From assembly GCF_024347375.1 (NCBI RefSeq), contig NZ_AP025471.1, positions 1,488,001 to 1,552,000 of the forward strand: a stretch of 64,000 bases of DNA. Reading direction: 5' to 3'. This document shows positions 35,734 to 46,400 of this stretch, in pieces. Below the pieces are notes generated by a model. It had not been told where the DNA came from, searched no databases, and saw nothing but the letters and a program-made list of their open reading frames with translations. How positions within the stretch are numbered: the stretch's first letter is position 1; every line of letters starts with the position of its first letter. Both the position numbers and the translations under genes were made by a program. Origin of the DNA: Vibrio coralliirubri (lineage in GTDB: Bacteria; Pseudomonadota; Gammaproteobacteria; Enterobacterales; Vibrionaceae).

Positions 35734-35743
35734 ATCTTTGTCC

Positions 35744-38401
35744 TTATTGAGCAACGGCAAACGTTACGCGTAAATCGATGCTGTTGTTTGGTTGAACAAC
35801 AGCTTTAGGAATACTCTCAACGCTTGTTGAGTCTGCGTACGTTTTTGGCTGTTCTCGGTAATCCACCAGCTCAACTTGCTGAAACTGTTCAAACGCATTT
35901 AGTTCTAGTTCAACGACTGAAGGCGTAGGGTTAAACAATCGAATGATCACCGCATCTTGCTTATAGAACGAGTGCCCGATACTTGATAGTTCAAGCGGCT
36001 GTTTGAGTGAAAGCAGGTTAAATGAAGCTAAACGCTCACGTGAATCAAATCGAACTTGGAAGCGCTCTAATCGATTCTCAAAACTGTTCAACGTTTGCTT
36101 TTGATAGCTAAATGGTGCATCAAGGTATTCGCGCTCTAACCGACGAATTGTGTTGTGCTGAGCATCTTTCGTTAACGCCAAAGCAAAACTAAATTGCATG
36201 AATTTTTGAAGTTGTGCATCAGGAGTGTGTACTACGGTATTATTGATGCCAGAAGCACGACCTGGTCGCCACGCTAAGTCATCTTTACCAAGCACACCAG
36301 TACCCTTGAAGAGGGTGAGAGCGATTTTATCTGAGTGTTGCCCCTTGATGATTTGAAACTCTTTAAGTCCACTGCCATTAATCACAACGGCTTTATTTGG
36401 CTCAGCTAACGCCACAGCACCTTCTGTGGTTTCGATATCAATAGGGCACTCTCGGAACTTATCCTTCCAACCTTCAACTGACGGCGCAATTGAACGCTCC
36501 ATCAATGCAAATGGCTGGGTGCTAATCGAGGTGTTGGATTGAACGTCAGAATTAACTAACACACGCACACGGTGATCTTTCGCCTGGTTGATCGTTGTGA
36601 TGTTGACTATTAGCTGCTCGCTGCCATGGCTAAGCGTTAAGCTAATTTCAAACGTCGCCTGATGATCGTTCTGATTCGCAGTTCGGGCGCTAAGATCAAA
36701 TGGAATATCGAGTGTCGCGCGCACCAACATCACTTGCTCAGTTTCACCTACCCGCGTTTCGATAAGCTCAATAGCGTGGTTATATAACGGTATATCTCCT
36801 CGCAACGGTGAGAAATCATAGGAGTCGCCATCATCAGCTTGTTCTTCAAATGTAAGAAGTCGAGGAATAACGCGATTAGCCTTTTTATCGACTAACTGAA
36901 GTTGGCTTCCCTCACACGTCAGCATCATTACTTCATTTTCAATCGATATTTGCTTACGTACTTCCACTTGACGATTGATCACGTCACATGGCTGTACTTC
37001 AAATACTTGGTATCCCATCGCTGGTAAGTCATTAACTGAGATATTCAACTCGAAACGATAGTAAGGAGGAACCGAAACCTCTTTTTCACCGTCTTTGGTA
37101 ACTTCAATAACCTTGCCACCATCTAACGTCTCGCGCTTAATCACTTCGATAGCACATTGTTCGTTGCCATCTGAGATTGCGATGTTTTCATGCGAACTAA
37201 ATACCACGGCCTTAACAAACCCTGTGTATGGTTTAATTTGGCCGTTGAACAACATCAACTCATTATCATGGCAGCTACTAGCAATCTCTTTGATAACAAG
37301 GTTATACAAACCGTGGCAAATTTCTTGAGCCTGCTTTAAGCGATGCATAATATCGGCATTGGTCGCATCACTATTGCAGCCACCAATACTATCGTGCGCA
37401 TGACACTCAAGAATCTTCTTCCAAGCGATATCTATCAGCTCTGTATGGACAGTAATACCTTGTGCTTTCGCAATTGCGATGACAACTTCAAGCTTCTTAA
37501 TCAAGAACTGCTCTATATCGAAATTTAGCTTTTTAATGTCATATCTAACTGAGCCGATCGTCTTATGAATTCGAGCGTAACGCGGGGCTTTAAATTCACC
37601 TTTATAAGTCTCAAAGCTATCGCTGTTATCGCGTAAAACATCAACAAATGCTTCCATAGAAGAGATCGCATATACGTCTTGCTCAGGTGAGCGATGCGAG
37701 GCAGCTTGTAACGTTTTAGGGAGATCAGGATCAATATTCACCTGATCGCCACCAGATGGAATAAGCACTTCACTCAAGCCAGAAAGAGATTTGATTTTCT
37801 CGACCATTGGGAAGATTTTCTTGTCTAGATGATCAGGGGTCGCCACCATGTTTTTAGCTGCGCCATAACCATGGACAAGGTTATAAGCATAAATCACATC
37901 CCCGCCCGCAGAACGCCAATTAAAATTAGAACGCTCTACCTGTTGGTCATAATCAATTCCGCGCCAGAAAATAATGTTATCGATTCCCATGCCTTTAAAC
38001 AAAGTCGGCATTTGTGCGTTGTGGCCAAACGTATCAGGTAGGTAACCCACCTTCATGCTATGCCCTAAACTTTCCGCAATATGCATACCGTATTTAAGAT
38101 TACGAATGATCGACTCACCCGCCACATTATAGGTATCGGTCTGTGTATACCAAGGTCCTATAAATAGCTTCTTATCAGAAACGAGTTGTGCCAAGCGATC
38201 ACGCATGTGCGGCAGGACATTAAGATAATCCTCAACGATAGATGATTGACCATCTAAGTGATAACAACTGTACTCAGGCTGAGTTTCCAACGTTTCGATA
38301 ACTTTAGTGAAGTTATACGTAGCCAAAACGTCACTGTCTTGCTGAGTAAAATACCACTCACGATCCCAGTGCGTATGTGGAATTACATGAATTTTAGCCA
38401 T
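35744..38401 (-). CDS. mngB: Mannosylglycerate hydrolase (GH38 alpha-mannosidase)
   Basis: An 885-residue GH38 enzyme close in length and sequence to E. coli MngB, which hydrolyses 2-O-(6-phospho-mannosyl)-glycerate to mannose 6-phosphate and glycerate. GH38 active-site motifs are VIPHTHWDREWYFTQQD (metal-binding H-x-D), YLPDTFGHNAQMP (nucleophile aspartate) and HAHDSIGGCNSDATN. The C-terminal half is the beta-rich domain of the family. It has no signal peptide, as expected for a cytoplasmic enzyme fed by a PTS. The IIBC gene is 84 bp upstream and the phosphorylase starts 10 bp downstream. Confidence 0.93.
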   Translation of the reverse strand: MAKIHVIPHTHWDREWYFTQQDSDVLATYNFTKVIETLETQPEYSCYHLDGQSSIVEDYLNVLPHMRDRLAQLVSDKKLFIGPWYTQTDTYNVAGESIIRNLKYGMHIAESLGHSMKVGYLPDTFGHNAQMPTLFKGMGIDNIIFWRGIDYDQQVERSNFNWRSAGGDVIYAYNLVHGYGAAKNMVATPDHLDKKIFPMVEKIKSLSGLSEVLIPSGGDQVNIDPDLPKTLQAASHRSPEQDVYAISSMEAFVDVLRDNSDSFETYKGEFKAPRYARIHKTIGSVRYDIKKLNFDIEQFLIKKLEVVIAIAKAQGITVHTELIDIAWKKILECHAHDSIGGCNSDATNADIMHRLKQAQEICHGLYNLVIKEIASSCHDNELMLFNGQIKPYTGFVKAVVFSSHENIAISDGNEQCAIEVIKRETLDGGKVIEVTKDGEKEVSVPPYYRFELNISVNDLPAMGYQVFEVQPCDVINRQVEVRKQISIENEVMMLTCEGSQLQLVDKKANRVIPRLLTFEEQADDGDSYDFSPLRGDIPLYNHAIELIETRVGETEQVMLVRATLDIPFDLSARTANQNDHQATFEISLTLSHGSEQLIVNITTINQAKDHRVRVLVNSDVQSNTSISTQPFALMERSIAPSVEGWKDKFRECPIDIETTEGAVALAEPNKAVVINGSGLKEFQIIKGQHSDKIALTLFKGTGVLGKDDLAWRPGRASGINNTVVHTPDAQLQKFMQFSFALALTKDAQHNTIRRLEREYLDAPFSYQKQTLNSFENRLERFQVRFDSRERLASFNLLSLKQPLELSSIGHSFYKQDAVIIRLFNPTPSVVELELNAFEQFQQVELVDYREQPKTYADSTSVESIPKAVVQPNNSIDLRVTFAVAQ

Positions 38402-38485
38402 TGATTTATCTCGACTTATCTAAATTTTCAATTGAGGGGAAGCGGTCACTTCCCCCATTAAATTTCAAATGATGAGGACGCTTAA

Positions 38486-39889
38486 TTAAGCATTACTCGG
38501 CTGAGGTTTGGTGCATAACAGCAATGCGACGGCAATAAACCCTGAACCAACGAACACGGATAAGGTGTAGCTAATTGGGTCTGATGATAGGAACCACCCC
38601 CAAACAGCTGGTAGCGGTAAGCTTTGGAAAACATTGAGGACAACCGCAAGTTGAGTACCTATGATTGAGCCAAGGATCATAATTGGGATCATCTTAGGGT
38701 TCTTAAGAATGAAGGGGATTGCACCTTCTGAAATACCAATCATGCCAAGCATTAGAGACGTCTTACCGACCGTTTGCTCTTCTGGGGTAAATACACGTTT
38801 ACGAAATTTACCGTCTAGCATCGCAGCCAAGCCAACGCCAATCGGTGGGATAACAATTCCCAGCTCACGGGCAATTAGGTCGAAGCCTTCGCCCATCCCG
38901 TTAAGACCAAGTGCTACTGAACCTGCGGCTTTGTTGATCGGACCGCCTAAATCAAAAGCAGTACCTGCAGCAATTACCATCGAGTAAATACCTCGACCTG
39001 CGTCGCCGGCTTCGGTGAACACATTAATCATTGCAAGGTTTAAAGCACCAAAGAACGGATTAATCACGTACTCCATGGTTAACACCATCACCACGCCAGT
39101 TACTGCTGGCACTAACAGCATGGTTTTTAGAGTCGTAAGATCCGTTCTTACTCGAATCACATCGTTAAGGTAACGGACCAAATAGCCCACAAGGAAACCA
39201 ATAGCAATGGCACCGAAGAAGCCTGATGGCGCCCACCCTTCCAGGTCGAAAAATCGTTTGTAAGGCTCATCGGTCATCAAACCGCCAATAAAGGCTGGAA
39301 TAAGTGCAGGTTTACCCGCAATCGAATAAGCAAGGTATCCGGCAAAGATTGGATACATAAACTTAATTGTCATGAAACCAAGCTTATCGAGCGTTTGAAT
39401 TGGTGTTCCCGAAATATCAATGAACTCGCCAGTGATTTTCGCCACGGCCATCAATAACCCACCAAGTACAACCACCGGCAACATGTAGCTTATACCTGTC
39501 ATAATATGACCAATAGCCACCTGGTAAGCGGAACGTTTTTCGTCATGCACTTCGACGTTAGCATCAGACTTTTCTTTACCACGTAGAAAAACTGTCGGCA
39601 GTAAATCGTCAACACGTTTAATCAGCTCTTGGGTACGAACTTGTAGCGGGTTCGCGTTATCAAATCGTTCCATGTCCATAATTGGCACATCAACGGCTAA
39701 TACCACGCCGTCCGCGGTAGCGATATCATGAGCTGTCAGCTTATTTTTAACACCATCACTACCTTGAGTTTCGACTTTAACTTCATAGCCTTGCTTTTCA
39801 GCCCAGCTCTGAATTTTTTTAGCTGCCATGAAGGTGTGCGCAATCCCTGTAGGACAAGCGGTCACTGCAACCAGTTTTTTCTTAGCCAT
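38486..39889 (-). CDS. PTS fructose-family IIBC transporter (mannosylglycerate-type)
   Basis: A 467-residue membrane permease with an N-terminal IIB domain and a C-terminal IIC domain of the fructose PTS family. The IIB phosphocysteine is C12 in VAVTACPTGIAHTFMA. The IIC part (from about residue 120) has the usual segments, including IPAFIGGLMTDEPYKRFF, GGPINKAAGSVALGLNGMGEGF and GAIPFILKNPKMIPIMI. Together with the separate IIA gene it makes a complete enzyme II. E. coli MngA is a single IIABC protein, so this is a split version. It is the first gene of the operon. Confidence 0.92.
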   Translation of the reverse strand: MAKKKLVAVTACPTGIAHTFMAAKKIQSWAEKQGYEVKVETQGSDGVKNKLTAHDIATADGVVLAVDVPIMDMERFDNANPLQVRTQELIKRVDDLLPTVFLRGKEKSDANVEVHDEKRSAYQVAIGHIMTGISYMLPVVVLGGLLMAVAKITGEFIDISGTPIQTLDKLGFMTIKFMYPIFAGYLAYSIAGKPALIPAFIGGLMTDEPYKRFFDLEGWAPSGFFGAIAIGFLVGYLVRYLNDVIRVRTDLTTLKTMLLVPAVTGVVMVLTMEYVINPFFGALNLAMINVFTEAGDAGRGIYSMVIAAGTAFDLGGPINKAAGSVALGLNGMGEGFDLIARELGIVIPPIGVGLAAMLDGKFRKRVFTPEEQTVGKTSLMLGMIGISEGAIPFILKNPKMIPIMILGSIIGTQLAVVLNVFQSLPLPAVWGWFLSSDPISYTLSVFVGSGFIAVALLLCTKPQPSNA

Positions 39890-39971
39890 GGTTTAATACC
39901 TTGTTCTTATCAACTGCGGCCAGTATATGAAGCGTGAATGTGTACCGACACTGTTTCATCGTACAACCGAA

Positions 39972-39983
39972 GTATCACGATAC
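39972..39983. promoter_or_regulatory. Predicted RpiR operator, PTS/RpiR divergent promoter
   Basis: GTATCACGATAC has inverted 5-base arms (GTATC / GATAC) and is followed by AT, within the short region between the IIBC gene and the RpiR regulator. A near-identical site lies before the porin gene at 41636-41647. Confidence 0.6.
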
Positions 39984-40061
39984 ATCTGTGATTGAAGTCA
40001 TGGTAATTTGCCTCATTTTCGCGCGTAATATTGATAGTTTCTTAAATAATAGCTGAGAGCA

Positions 40062-40706
40062 ATGAACACATTTCAAGGTATAGAACGTGCGATTTACGAG
40101 TATTTGATCGGCCACGCCAGTGAGCTCCATGAGATTTCGGCTAAGACCATTGCAAATAAGGCTTTAACAACAACTACATCGGTAAATCGAGTTTGCAAAA
40201 AGATGGGCTACGCGAGTTACACTGAACTCAGGTATAAACTCTCTAATGAGCTCAAGCAAAATGTGACAACACCTTCAAGTCACATGAATCAGCAACAAAT
40301 TGCGGGGGTTGCCAATACATTGAAGTTATCCCCTGTGGTGTATCTGTATTCACGCGGTGCATCCATCGTTAGCGTAAATTACCTGTCTCGATTTCTATCC
40401 TTAGCTAACGTACCTCACTTGGTAATCACAGATATTCACCAGCTCACCCGTGCCGAACTCGGTACTCTGCTATTGATCAGCAAGTCTGGCGAAACCAACT
40501 CTGTAATAGAAATGGCGCAAAATGCTAAGCGTAAGGGACTGAAGGTGGTAGGAATAAGCCATCAAGGCTCAACACTCGACCAGGTTTGCCACCAAAACGT
40601 AGCACTAGAAGAGCAAGTGGATGGCATCTCTTTGTATGGTAGGGAGTCTCAGATTCATTCACTGCAAATCGTAGACCAAATTGGTAAAGAACTGCTGACC
40701 TTTTAG
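40062..40706 (+). CDS. RpiR/MurR family transcriptional regulator
   Basis: A 214-residue regulator with an N-terminal RpiR-type helix-turn-helix (ISAKTIANKALTTTTSVNRVCKKMGYASYTELRYKL, with the recognition helix around TTTSVNRVCKKMGY) and a C-terminal SIS sugar-phosphate-binding domain. Its motif LLISKSGETNSVIEMAQNAKRKG carries the SGET ligand-binding loop. It is divergent from the glycosylglycerate PTS operon and followed by the KdgM-type porin on the other strand. It probably senses a phosphorylated sugar from the pathway. E. coli mng genes use a GntR-type regulator, so the control differs here. A repeated GTATCNNGATAC site at both promoters is its likely operator. Confidence 0.9.
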   Translation: MNTFQGIERAIYEYLIGHASELHEISAKTIANKALTTTTSVNRVCKKMGYASYTELRYKLSNELKQNVTTPSSHMNQQQIAGVANTLKLSPVVYLYSRGASIVSVNYLSRFLSLANVPHLVITDIHQLTRAELGTLLLISKSGETNSVIEMAQNAKRKGLKVVGISHQGSTLDQVCHQNVALEEQVDGISLYGRESQIHSLQIVDQIGKELLTF

Positions 40707-40734
40707 TCTCCCCCTTTTCCAGTTCTGCAAATAC

Positions 40735-40765
40735 AAAAAGAGCAGCGCTTAAGGCTGCTCTTTAT
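40735..40765. terminator. Bidirectional intrinsic terminator
   Basis: AAAGAGCAGC / GCTGCTCTTT stem around a seven-base loop, with A and T runs, between the convergent RpiR and porin genes. Confidence 0.85.
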
Positions 40766-40810
40766 TTTCTACGATATTATGGACAAGGAATCCGCAGTAT
40801 ATTCATCAAA

Positions 40811-41554
40811 TTACAAGTTCATGACAAACCCTAAACGTACTGCATAATCGTTTTCTCGGTTGCCGTCAGAGTCCACGTAAGTTTCATCGACAGACACTAG
40901 CTCCATGTATGGCGTCCAAGTTTCATTAACCTTATAGTTAACCATAACAGTATGCTCCCAATAATCATCTCGACCAGTGCCTTGGTCAACACCGTCTTGA
41001 TAACGGTATCTCGGGTTATACATTAGCCCCACATCACCAAAGCTTTTAGATAGCCAGATATCAAACTGATTCGAAGCACCACGTGTTGTGCCACTGCCAT
41101 CCAAGTAGTCTTTCCCGTTTGCATCGTTGGACCAGTTATAACGATAACGACCAGTTAGAGAGACTCCGTTTTTGAAGCTTGTACCCAACTTCAAGTATGG
41201 ACGGTATTCAGTCCAATTTGGCGCTGTCACTGTGACAAGACCCGGAGCCCAATACCACTGCTCATTGATTTCGAACTTGTATGTCGCCTCAAATTCTTGC
41301 GCAGCAGCTTTTAGACCATTAGTGTCTTCATCATTTGAATCGTTACCAGCAAAGTAACCGTCGTTATGGATCTGGGCGGCCTCCGCACTGAAGTAAAAAC
41401 CAGTATCGAAGGTGTGCATGAATTTCACTCGGCTGTCGCGAATATCAGACGCAGTGTTATGACCAAAACGTACGTCTAACTTGGTTTCACCAGCAAAAGT
41501 GGGCATAGAAGAAAGGGCAATAAGAGTAGAACAAAGTAGAACTTGGCTTTTCAT
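40811..41554 (-). CDS. KdgM-family outer-membrane porin
   Basis: A 247-residue outer-membrane beta-barrel with a signal peptide (MKSQVLLCSTLIALSSMPTFA, cut near residue 21). The KdgM family was described as oligogalacturonate-specific porins. Alternating amphipathic strands, many aromatic residues and a C-terminal RLGFVMNL ending in a hydrophobic strand are typical. Here it belongs to the glycosylglycerate locus and has the GTATCNNGATAC site in its promoter. It may let the charged glycosylglycerates through the outer membrane. Both oligogalacturonates and glycosylglycerates are anionic, which fits the family (inference). Confidence 0.85.
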   Translation of the reverse strand: MKSQVLLCSTLIALSSMPTFAGETKLDVRFGHNTASDIRDSRVKFMHTFDTGFYFSAEAAQIHNDGYFAGNDSNDEDTNGLKAAAQEFEATYKFEINEQWYWAPGLVTVTAPNWTEYRPYLKLGTSFKNGVSLTGRYRYNWSNDANGKDYLDGSGTTRGASNQFDIWLSKSFGDVGLMYNPRYRYQDGVDQGTGRDDYWEHTVMVNYKVNETWTPYMELVSVDETYVDSDGNRENDYAVRLGFVMNL

Positions 41555-41635
41555 TTTTTACCTTTATAGTTTTATTAGGATACGAGCTTTCGCTTTCGCC
41601 GCCACTATAAAACTCAGGAATTAAACAAGTACAAA

Positions 41636-41647
41636 GTATCGTGATAC
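41636..41647. promoter_or_regulatory. Predicted RpiR operator, porin promoter
   Basis: GTATCGTGATAC followed by AT; the arms GTATC/GATAC are the same as at 39972-39983. A half copy (GTATCAC) follows at 41655-41661. It lies about 82 bp upstream of the porin start codon. Confidence 0.6.
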
Positions 41648-41854
41648 ATTCGCTGTATCACCGTTCGACTTGAATATTGGTCACATTGGAAACATGAGCC
41701 AAGTCTACTTTTGGGATATTTGGGGAGAGGCTTTTTTAGAAAAAATAAGGCGTTTTACATTAAGGTGGCTAGCTCCATTTCCTTATAATGTCAGAGCTAA
41801 CCATCGTGTTAAAAATACCTAGTGTAAGCAGTTTAGAGCTTCATTATTTGATCA

Positions 41855-43291
41855 CTAATCCATCAAGCTCTTAGACTTAATCGCCTTCTTAGAAAGCTCT
41901 TTCGCGAACTCAGTGATGTCTGCTTCGAATTCATCGACGCTTTGGCGGATTTCATCCAATTGAACCGTCTGCATTACGCGGTTTTCCATTACGATTTGGC
42001 CGTTCACAATCGTCGTATCGATGTTGCTTGGGTTCGCTTGATAAACCAAGGTTGCGTATGGGTCGTAGCTTGGCATCATGTTCGCTGATTGTGTCTCTAC
42101 AATCACGATATCTGCTTTCTTACCCACTTCAAGAGAACCAATTTGATCTTCCATGTGTAGGGCTTTTGCGCCGCCTAAGGTTGCCATCTCGATCACCTGT
42201 TCAGGGATCATGATGGTGCGGTCTGAGTGCTTTAAGCGCTGCATGTTTGCTGCGTAGCTTAATGTGCGCATGATATCGACTTGGTTAGAGCTCATTGGAC
42301 CGTCGGTTCCTAAGCCAATGCGCATATCAGCACGGTACATATCCCATGCCGGTGCGATTCCCGTCGCGCCTTTAGCGTTCGCCATTGGGTTGTATGAGAT
42401 ACCCGCGTCAGCTTGCTTGAGAAGCTTTTGGTCGTTCTCTGATAGGTGGATACCGTGAGCAATCACTACGCGCTCGTCTAGCACACCAATTTCATCCATG
42501 TATTCAACTGGTGATGTCGCTTTGGTTTCGTCTTTGATGCGCTTCTCTTCATTCGGGAATTCAGCAACGTGAATCAGCACCGGCACATCATATTGAGCAG
42601 ACAGATTGTTGATCTCTTGCAGCTTATCTTTGCTCACGGTGTACACCGCATGTGGTGCATAAGCAGGTGTGATTAGCTCATCGTTTTTATACTGCTCAAT
42701 AAAACCTTTGGCGTATTCAATGCCGCCGTAAGGTTCTTTGGCATCGACCACAGGGAACTTAATCACGGTTTCGCCGAGCACAGCACGCAAACCGACTTCT
42801 TTGGTCGCCTTGGCCATTTCGTCCATGTGGTAGTACATATCGGCGTAAGTGGTCACACCGCTTTGTGCCAATTCGATAGAGCCAAGCTTGGTTGCATTGT
42901 AAATCAGTTCACGGCTTAGCTTTTCAGCTTCTAGAGGGAAGAAGTAAGCGAACAAGCGGTTCGAGATGCCCTCTTCTCCTAAGCCACGAAACGCAATCAT
43001 CGGTAAATGGTTGTGCGCGTTCACCATGCCCGGCATAACGATCCCATCTTGAGCATCAATCACTTTTTCAGCGCGGTATTGAGTGATCAACCCCTCGTTA
43101 CCGACTGCGATAATCTGGTCGTCTTTCACCACTACGACACCGTCTTCAATCACATCCATTTCTGAATTGATGGTGAGAACCTGTCCGTTGGTGATGATCA
43201 GATCGGCGTTGTATGTTTGCGTCGCGACCGTCGAGCCGCAACCTGCCAGTAGAACAGCGCTGATGGTGCATGCCAAGCTTTTAAGCGTCAT
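41855..43291 (-). CDS. Lipoprotein amidohydrolase (ATZ/TRZ / MTA-SAH deaminase-like)
   Basis: A 478-residue amidohydrolase with an N-terminal lipoprotein signal: MTLKSLACTISAVLLAGC, in which LLAGC is the lipobox. The mature enzyme is therefore periplasmic and membrane-anchored. Metal-site motifs are NAHNHLPM, LIHVAEFPNEE, IAHGIHLSEND and GLGTDGPMSSNQ. The family comprises deaminases of adenosine-like nucleosides, guanine, atrazine and related heterocycles. The ATG at 43291 is preferred to the upstream extension, which lacks a signal. The gene follows the RND efflux genes on the same strand, 178 bp downstream of the pump's stop codon. Its substrate is unknown; a purine-like compound would suit the neighbourhood. 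Confidence 0.85.
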   Translation of the reverse strand: MTLKSLACTISAVLLAGCGSTVATQTYNADLIITNGQVLTINSEMDVIEDGVVVVKDDQIIAVGNEGLITQYRAEKVIDAQDGIVMPGMVNAHNHLPMIAFRGLGEEGISNRLFAYFFPLEAEKLSRELIYNATKLGSIELAQSGVTTYADMYYHMDEMAKATKEVGLRAVLGETVIKFPVVDAKEPYGGIEYAKGFIEQYKNDELITPAYAPHAVYTVSKDKLQEINNLSAQYDVPVLIHVAEFPNEEKRIKDETKATSPVEYMDEIGVLDERVVIAHGIHLSENDQKLLKQADAGISYNPMANAKGATGIAPAWDMYRADMRIGLGTDGPMSSNQVDIMRTLSYAANMQRLKHSDRTIMIPEQVIEMATLGGAKALHMEDQIGSLEVGKKADIVIVETQSANMMPSYDPYATLVYQANPSNIDTTIVNGQIVMENRVMQTVQLDEIRQSVDEFEADITEFAKELSKKAIKSKSLMD

Positions 43292-43469
43292 TACTAAACC
43301 TATATGTTGTGCGTGTAATATTGTTAGCAAGTTAGTCTTTTCCTTTAAAAAAAAGAGCACCGCTAAATTTTTGCGACACTATAACCTTACCTTTAAATAA
43401 AATGGCATACCTAATCGAGCCAAATTCAAGATAAATGAGTTATTGCATAACAGGTCACAAAATCGCACT

Positions 43470-46400
43470 TCACGAACCTTTGTGATTAGCCTCTAGATCT
43501 GCTTGTGAACAGCTCTTCGCTCGTTCAGCCGAACCTTTAGAAAAGAACAACGCATACATGGCTGGAATCACCAAAAGTACGACTGGCAATGAGAACAGCA
43601 GACCATAGCCCAGCGTAAGCGACATTGGCCCCATAAACACGTCCGTTCCACCTAACCCATAGGCCAAAGGAAGCAAGCCAGCAACTGTGGTCACTGATGT
43701 CATCACAATCGGGCGAAGGCGACTAACCGCGGCTTGAGTTACTGCGTCTATTGCCTCTAAACCTTCGGTTCTTAGCTCGTTGATTCGGTTAATTAGCACT
43801 AATGAATTATTCACCACCACGCCTGTCATGCCGAGAACACCAATCAACCCAAACAGAGACATCGGCTGCATGTGAACCACGAGTGCCATCAATGACGCCA
43901 TAATCGCAAACGGGATAACCGCCATAATCAGCAGTGGTTGCAACAGTGAATTGAACATCACCGCCAACACGAAATAGATCGCCACCATCGCCGCAGGGAA
44001 CACCACCATAAAACCACTCATGGTTTCGTTGGTGCTTTCTGCTTCGCCGCCAACGCTGATGGTCACGTTCGATGGGTATTGACCATTGAGCTCTGTGACT
44101 AGCTCATCGGATAACGCGACAGGGCTAATGCTCTCGTCAGATAAAGCCGCTGATACCGTCACTTCACGCTCCCCGTTGTAATGCTTAATCAGACGCGGAA
44201 TTTCTATCTGTTCAACCGTTGCCAATCGACTGAGCGGTACTTGCTGCCCATCTGCGGTGTAGATTTTAGTCGTTTTCAGTTTCTCGATATCGCGGAATTG
44301 CTCGTCCAATACCACACGAATATCGACCTCTTGATCGCCAAGCCAAGTGGATGTCACGCTGTTTCCATCAAAGCCAACTCGCAGTGCATTCGATAAGTCA
44401 CTCACCGTTAAGTTGTATTTCGCCAGCCAGTGATATTGAGGAACAATATTCAACTGAGGATCTTTCAGTGCCTCACTATGATTGACGCTTGTCACTCCTT
44501 GGTAATCTTTTAGCCAAGCCATCACCAAATCCACGGTTTGATTGCGTTCGCTCTCGGTTCCGCCAAGAACTCGAACCTCGACAGGCTCACCGGGAGGCGG
44601 ACCACCAGCATCAATTGAGAACTTAATAAACATACCTTCAGACACCACTTTCAACTCTTCATTAAGTTCCGCAATAATCTGTTCTGCTGAACGGCTGCGC
44701 TGATCAAAGTTCGTTAAATTAATGACGCCTTGCGACACCGGTGATGAGTAAACCAATTCATAGCTAACCAGTTCCGTTTCCGGCAGGGATTCGATCGCTT
44801 GCTCTATCGACAGATGGGCTTCTCGCACCTTGCTTAGCGGCGTGCCTGCCTTCACTTCGGTGTACACCTCAATGTATTTACCCGCTTCTGTCGGGAAGAT
44901 ATCCACTTTCAACGAAGACACCAAAAAGCCAGAAACGGCGAAGCCAACCAACGCCAATGCAATCACTGACTTCTTGTAGTTCAGGGCGAAATTGAGCAGC
45001 GAACGGTAGTGGTTCGCTATCCATTCAAATCGATCCTTTTCTAGAGGTTTTGGGGTGCTCTCTTTTGCAGAAGCCAAGTGTGCAGGCAGCGTGAGCGTAC
45101 ATTCAATGAATGAGAACACGAGCGCTGCAATTACGGTAATCGGAATCACAGCAACCGCCTTGCCCATAGTGCCCGGAATAAACATCATCGGGATAAACAC
45201 TAAGGCAGTGGTTACTAGGCTCGCCATCAATGGCTTGATCACCTTTAGCGTCCCCGACACCGCAGCATCGACACCTTTCTTGCCCGCTTCTTTTTCTTGA
45301 AAAATACTTTCCGCGATGATCACTGAGTCATCAACGATAATGCCGATCACCAACAACAGTGCAGCCAATGTGATGCTGTCTAAATTCAGCCCCATAATAG
45401 GCAAAACGATCATCACACCGAGCACACAAAACGGGATAGAAACCGACACCCAAAAGGCGACACGACGTTGCAGAATCATGCTCAAGATTAGCAAAACCAA
45501 CACCAGACCGATTGCGCCATTGGTGGCTACAATAGCGAACTTCTCGCTCATGTCTTTACCAAGGTCAAGGCTGGTCTGGAAGATGAATTGGTCGCCAATG
45601 CGTTCGCTTTCTTTGGTTAACAAAGCCTTGATACTGTCGATGGTAGCAGTCACATCGGCGCTGCCACTGTTTGTGATTGAGAAAATCACCGCCGGTTTCC
45701 CGCTCAAAACAGGATCTTCAGTTGCGCGCGCAAAGGTATCAATCACCGTTGCCACATCAGACACACGCACGATCTGACCTGAATCCAACGCTTTGATTAC
45801 GATGCCCGAAACATCATCGGTCGACGCCACTTTGGTCATGGTGACGATCTTCTGCTCTTGGCTCCACGACTCTACAAAACCATCCGATTGCGATAGGTTG
45901 TGTTGTTCTATCGCGGTACTGACATCATTGAAGGCAACTTGGTAACGACGTGCTTTTTCCGGGTCAACCTCAACCCAAAACTCTCGATCGTTAAACCCAG
46001 AAAGCTTGATAGCACCAACGCCACCCAGGTTGTTGATTCTCTTTTCTAGCTGATAAGCGTAGTGCTGCAATGAAGCGGGATCGGTGTTGCTGTCTGATAG
46101 GCTCACGCCAAAATGGTACACATCCAAAGAAGAGGTTTTCTGCTGAGTCACAACCGGTGGCGCATCTATATCTTTCGGTAGGTTTCCCACTCGATCGACC
46201 GCTTGCTGAATATCTCGCAAGATCACCGCTGCGTCTTCACCGGGTAGATATTCGACCTCGATAAAAGAGCGTCCTTCTGATGATTCAGACGAAAAATACG
46301 CAATGCCATCCACTGAGCGAAGTTCTTTCTCTATCGGGTTAGTGATATTCAGTTCAATATCTTGAGCCGTTGCACCGGGATAGATGGTTTCGATTTCCGC

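Noticed and set aside
41653..41664. GTATCACCG after the porin operator as a third full RpiR site
   Set aside because: Only one arm is present; listed as a half site.
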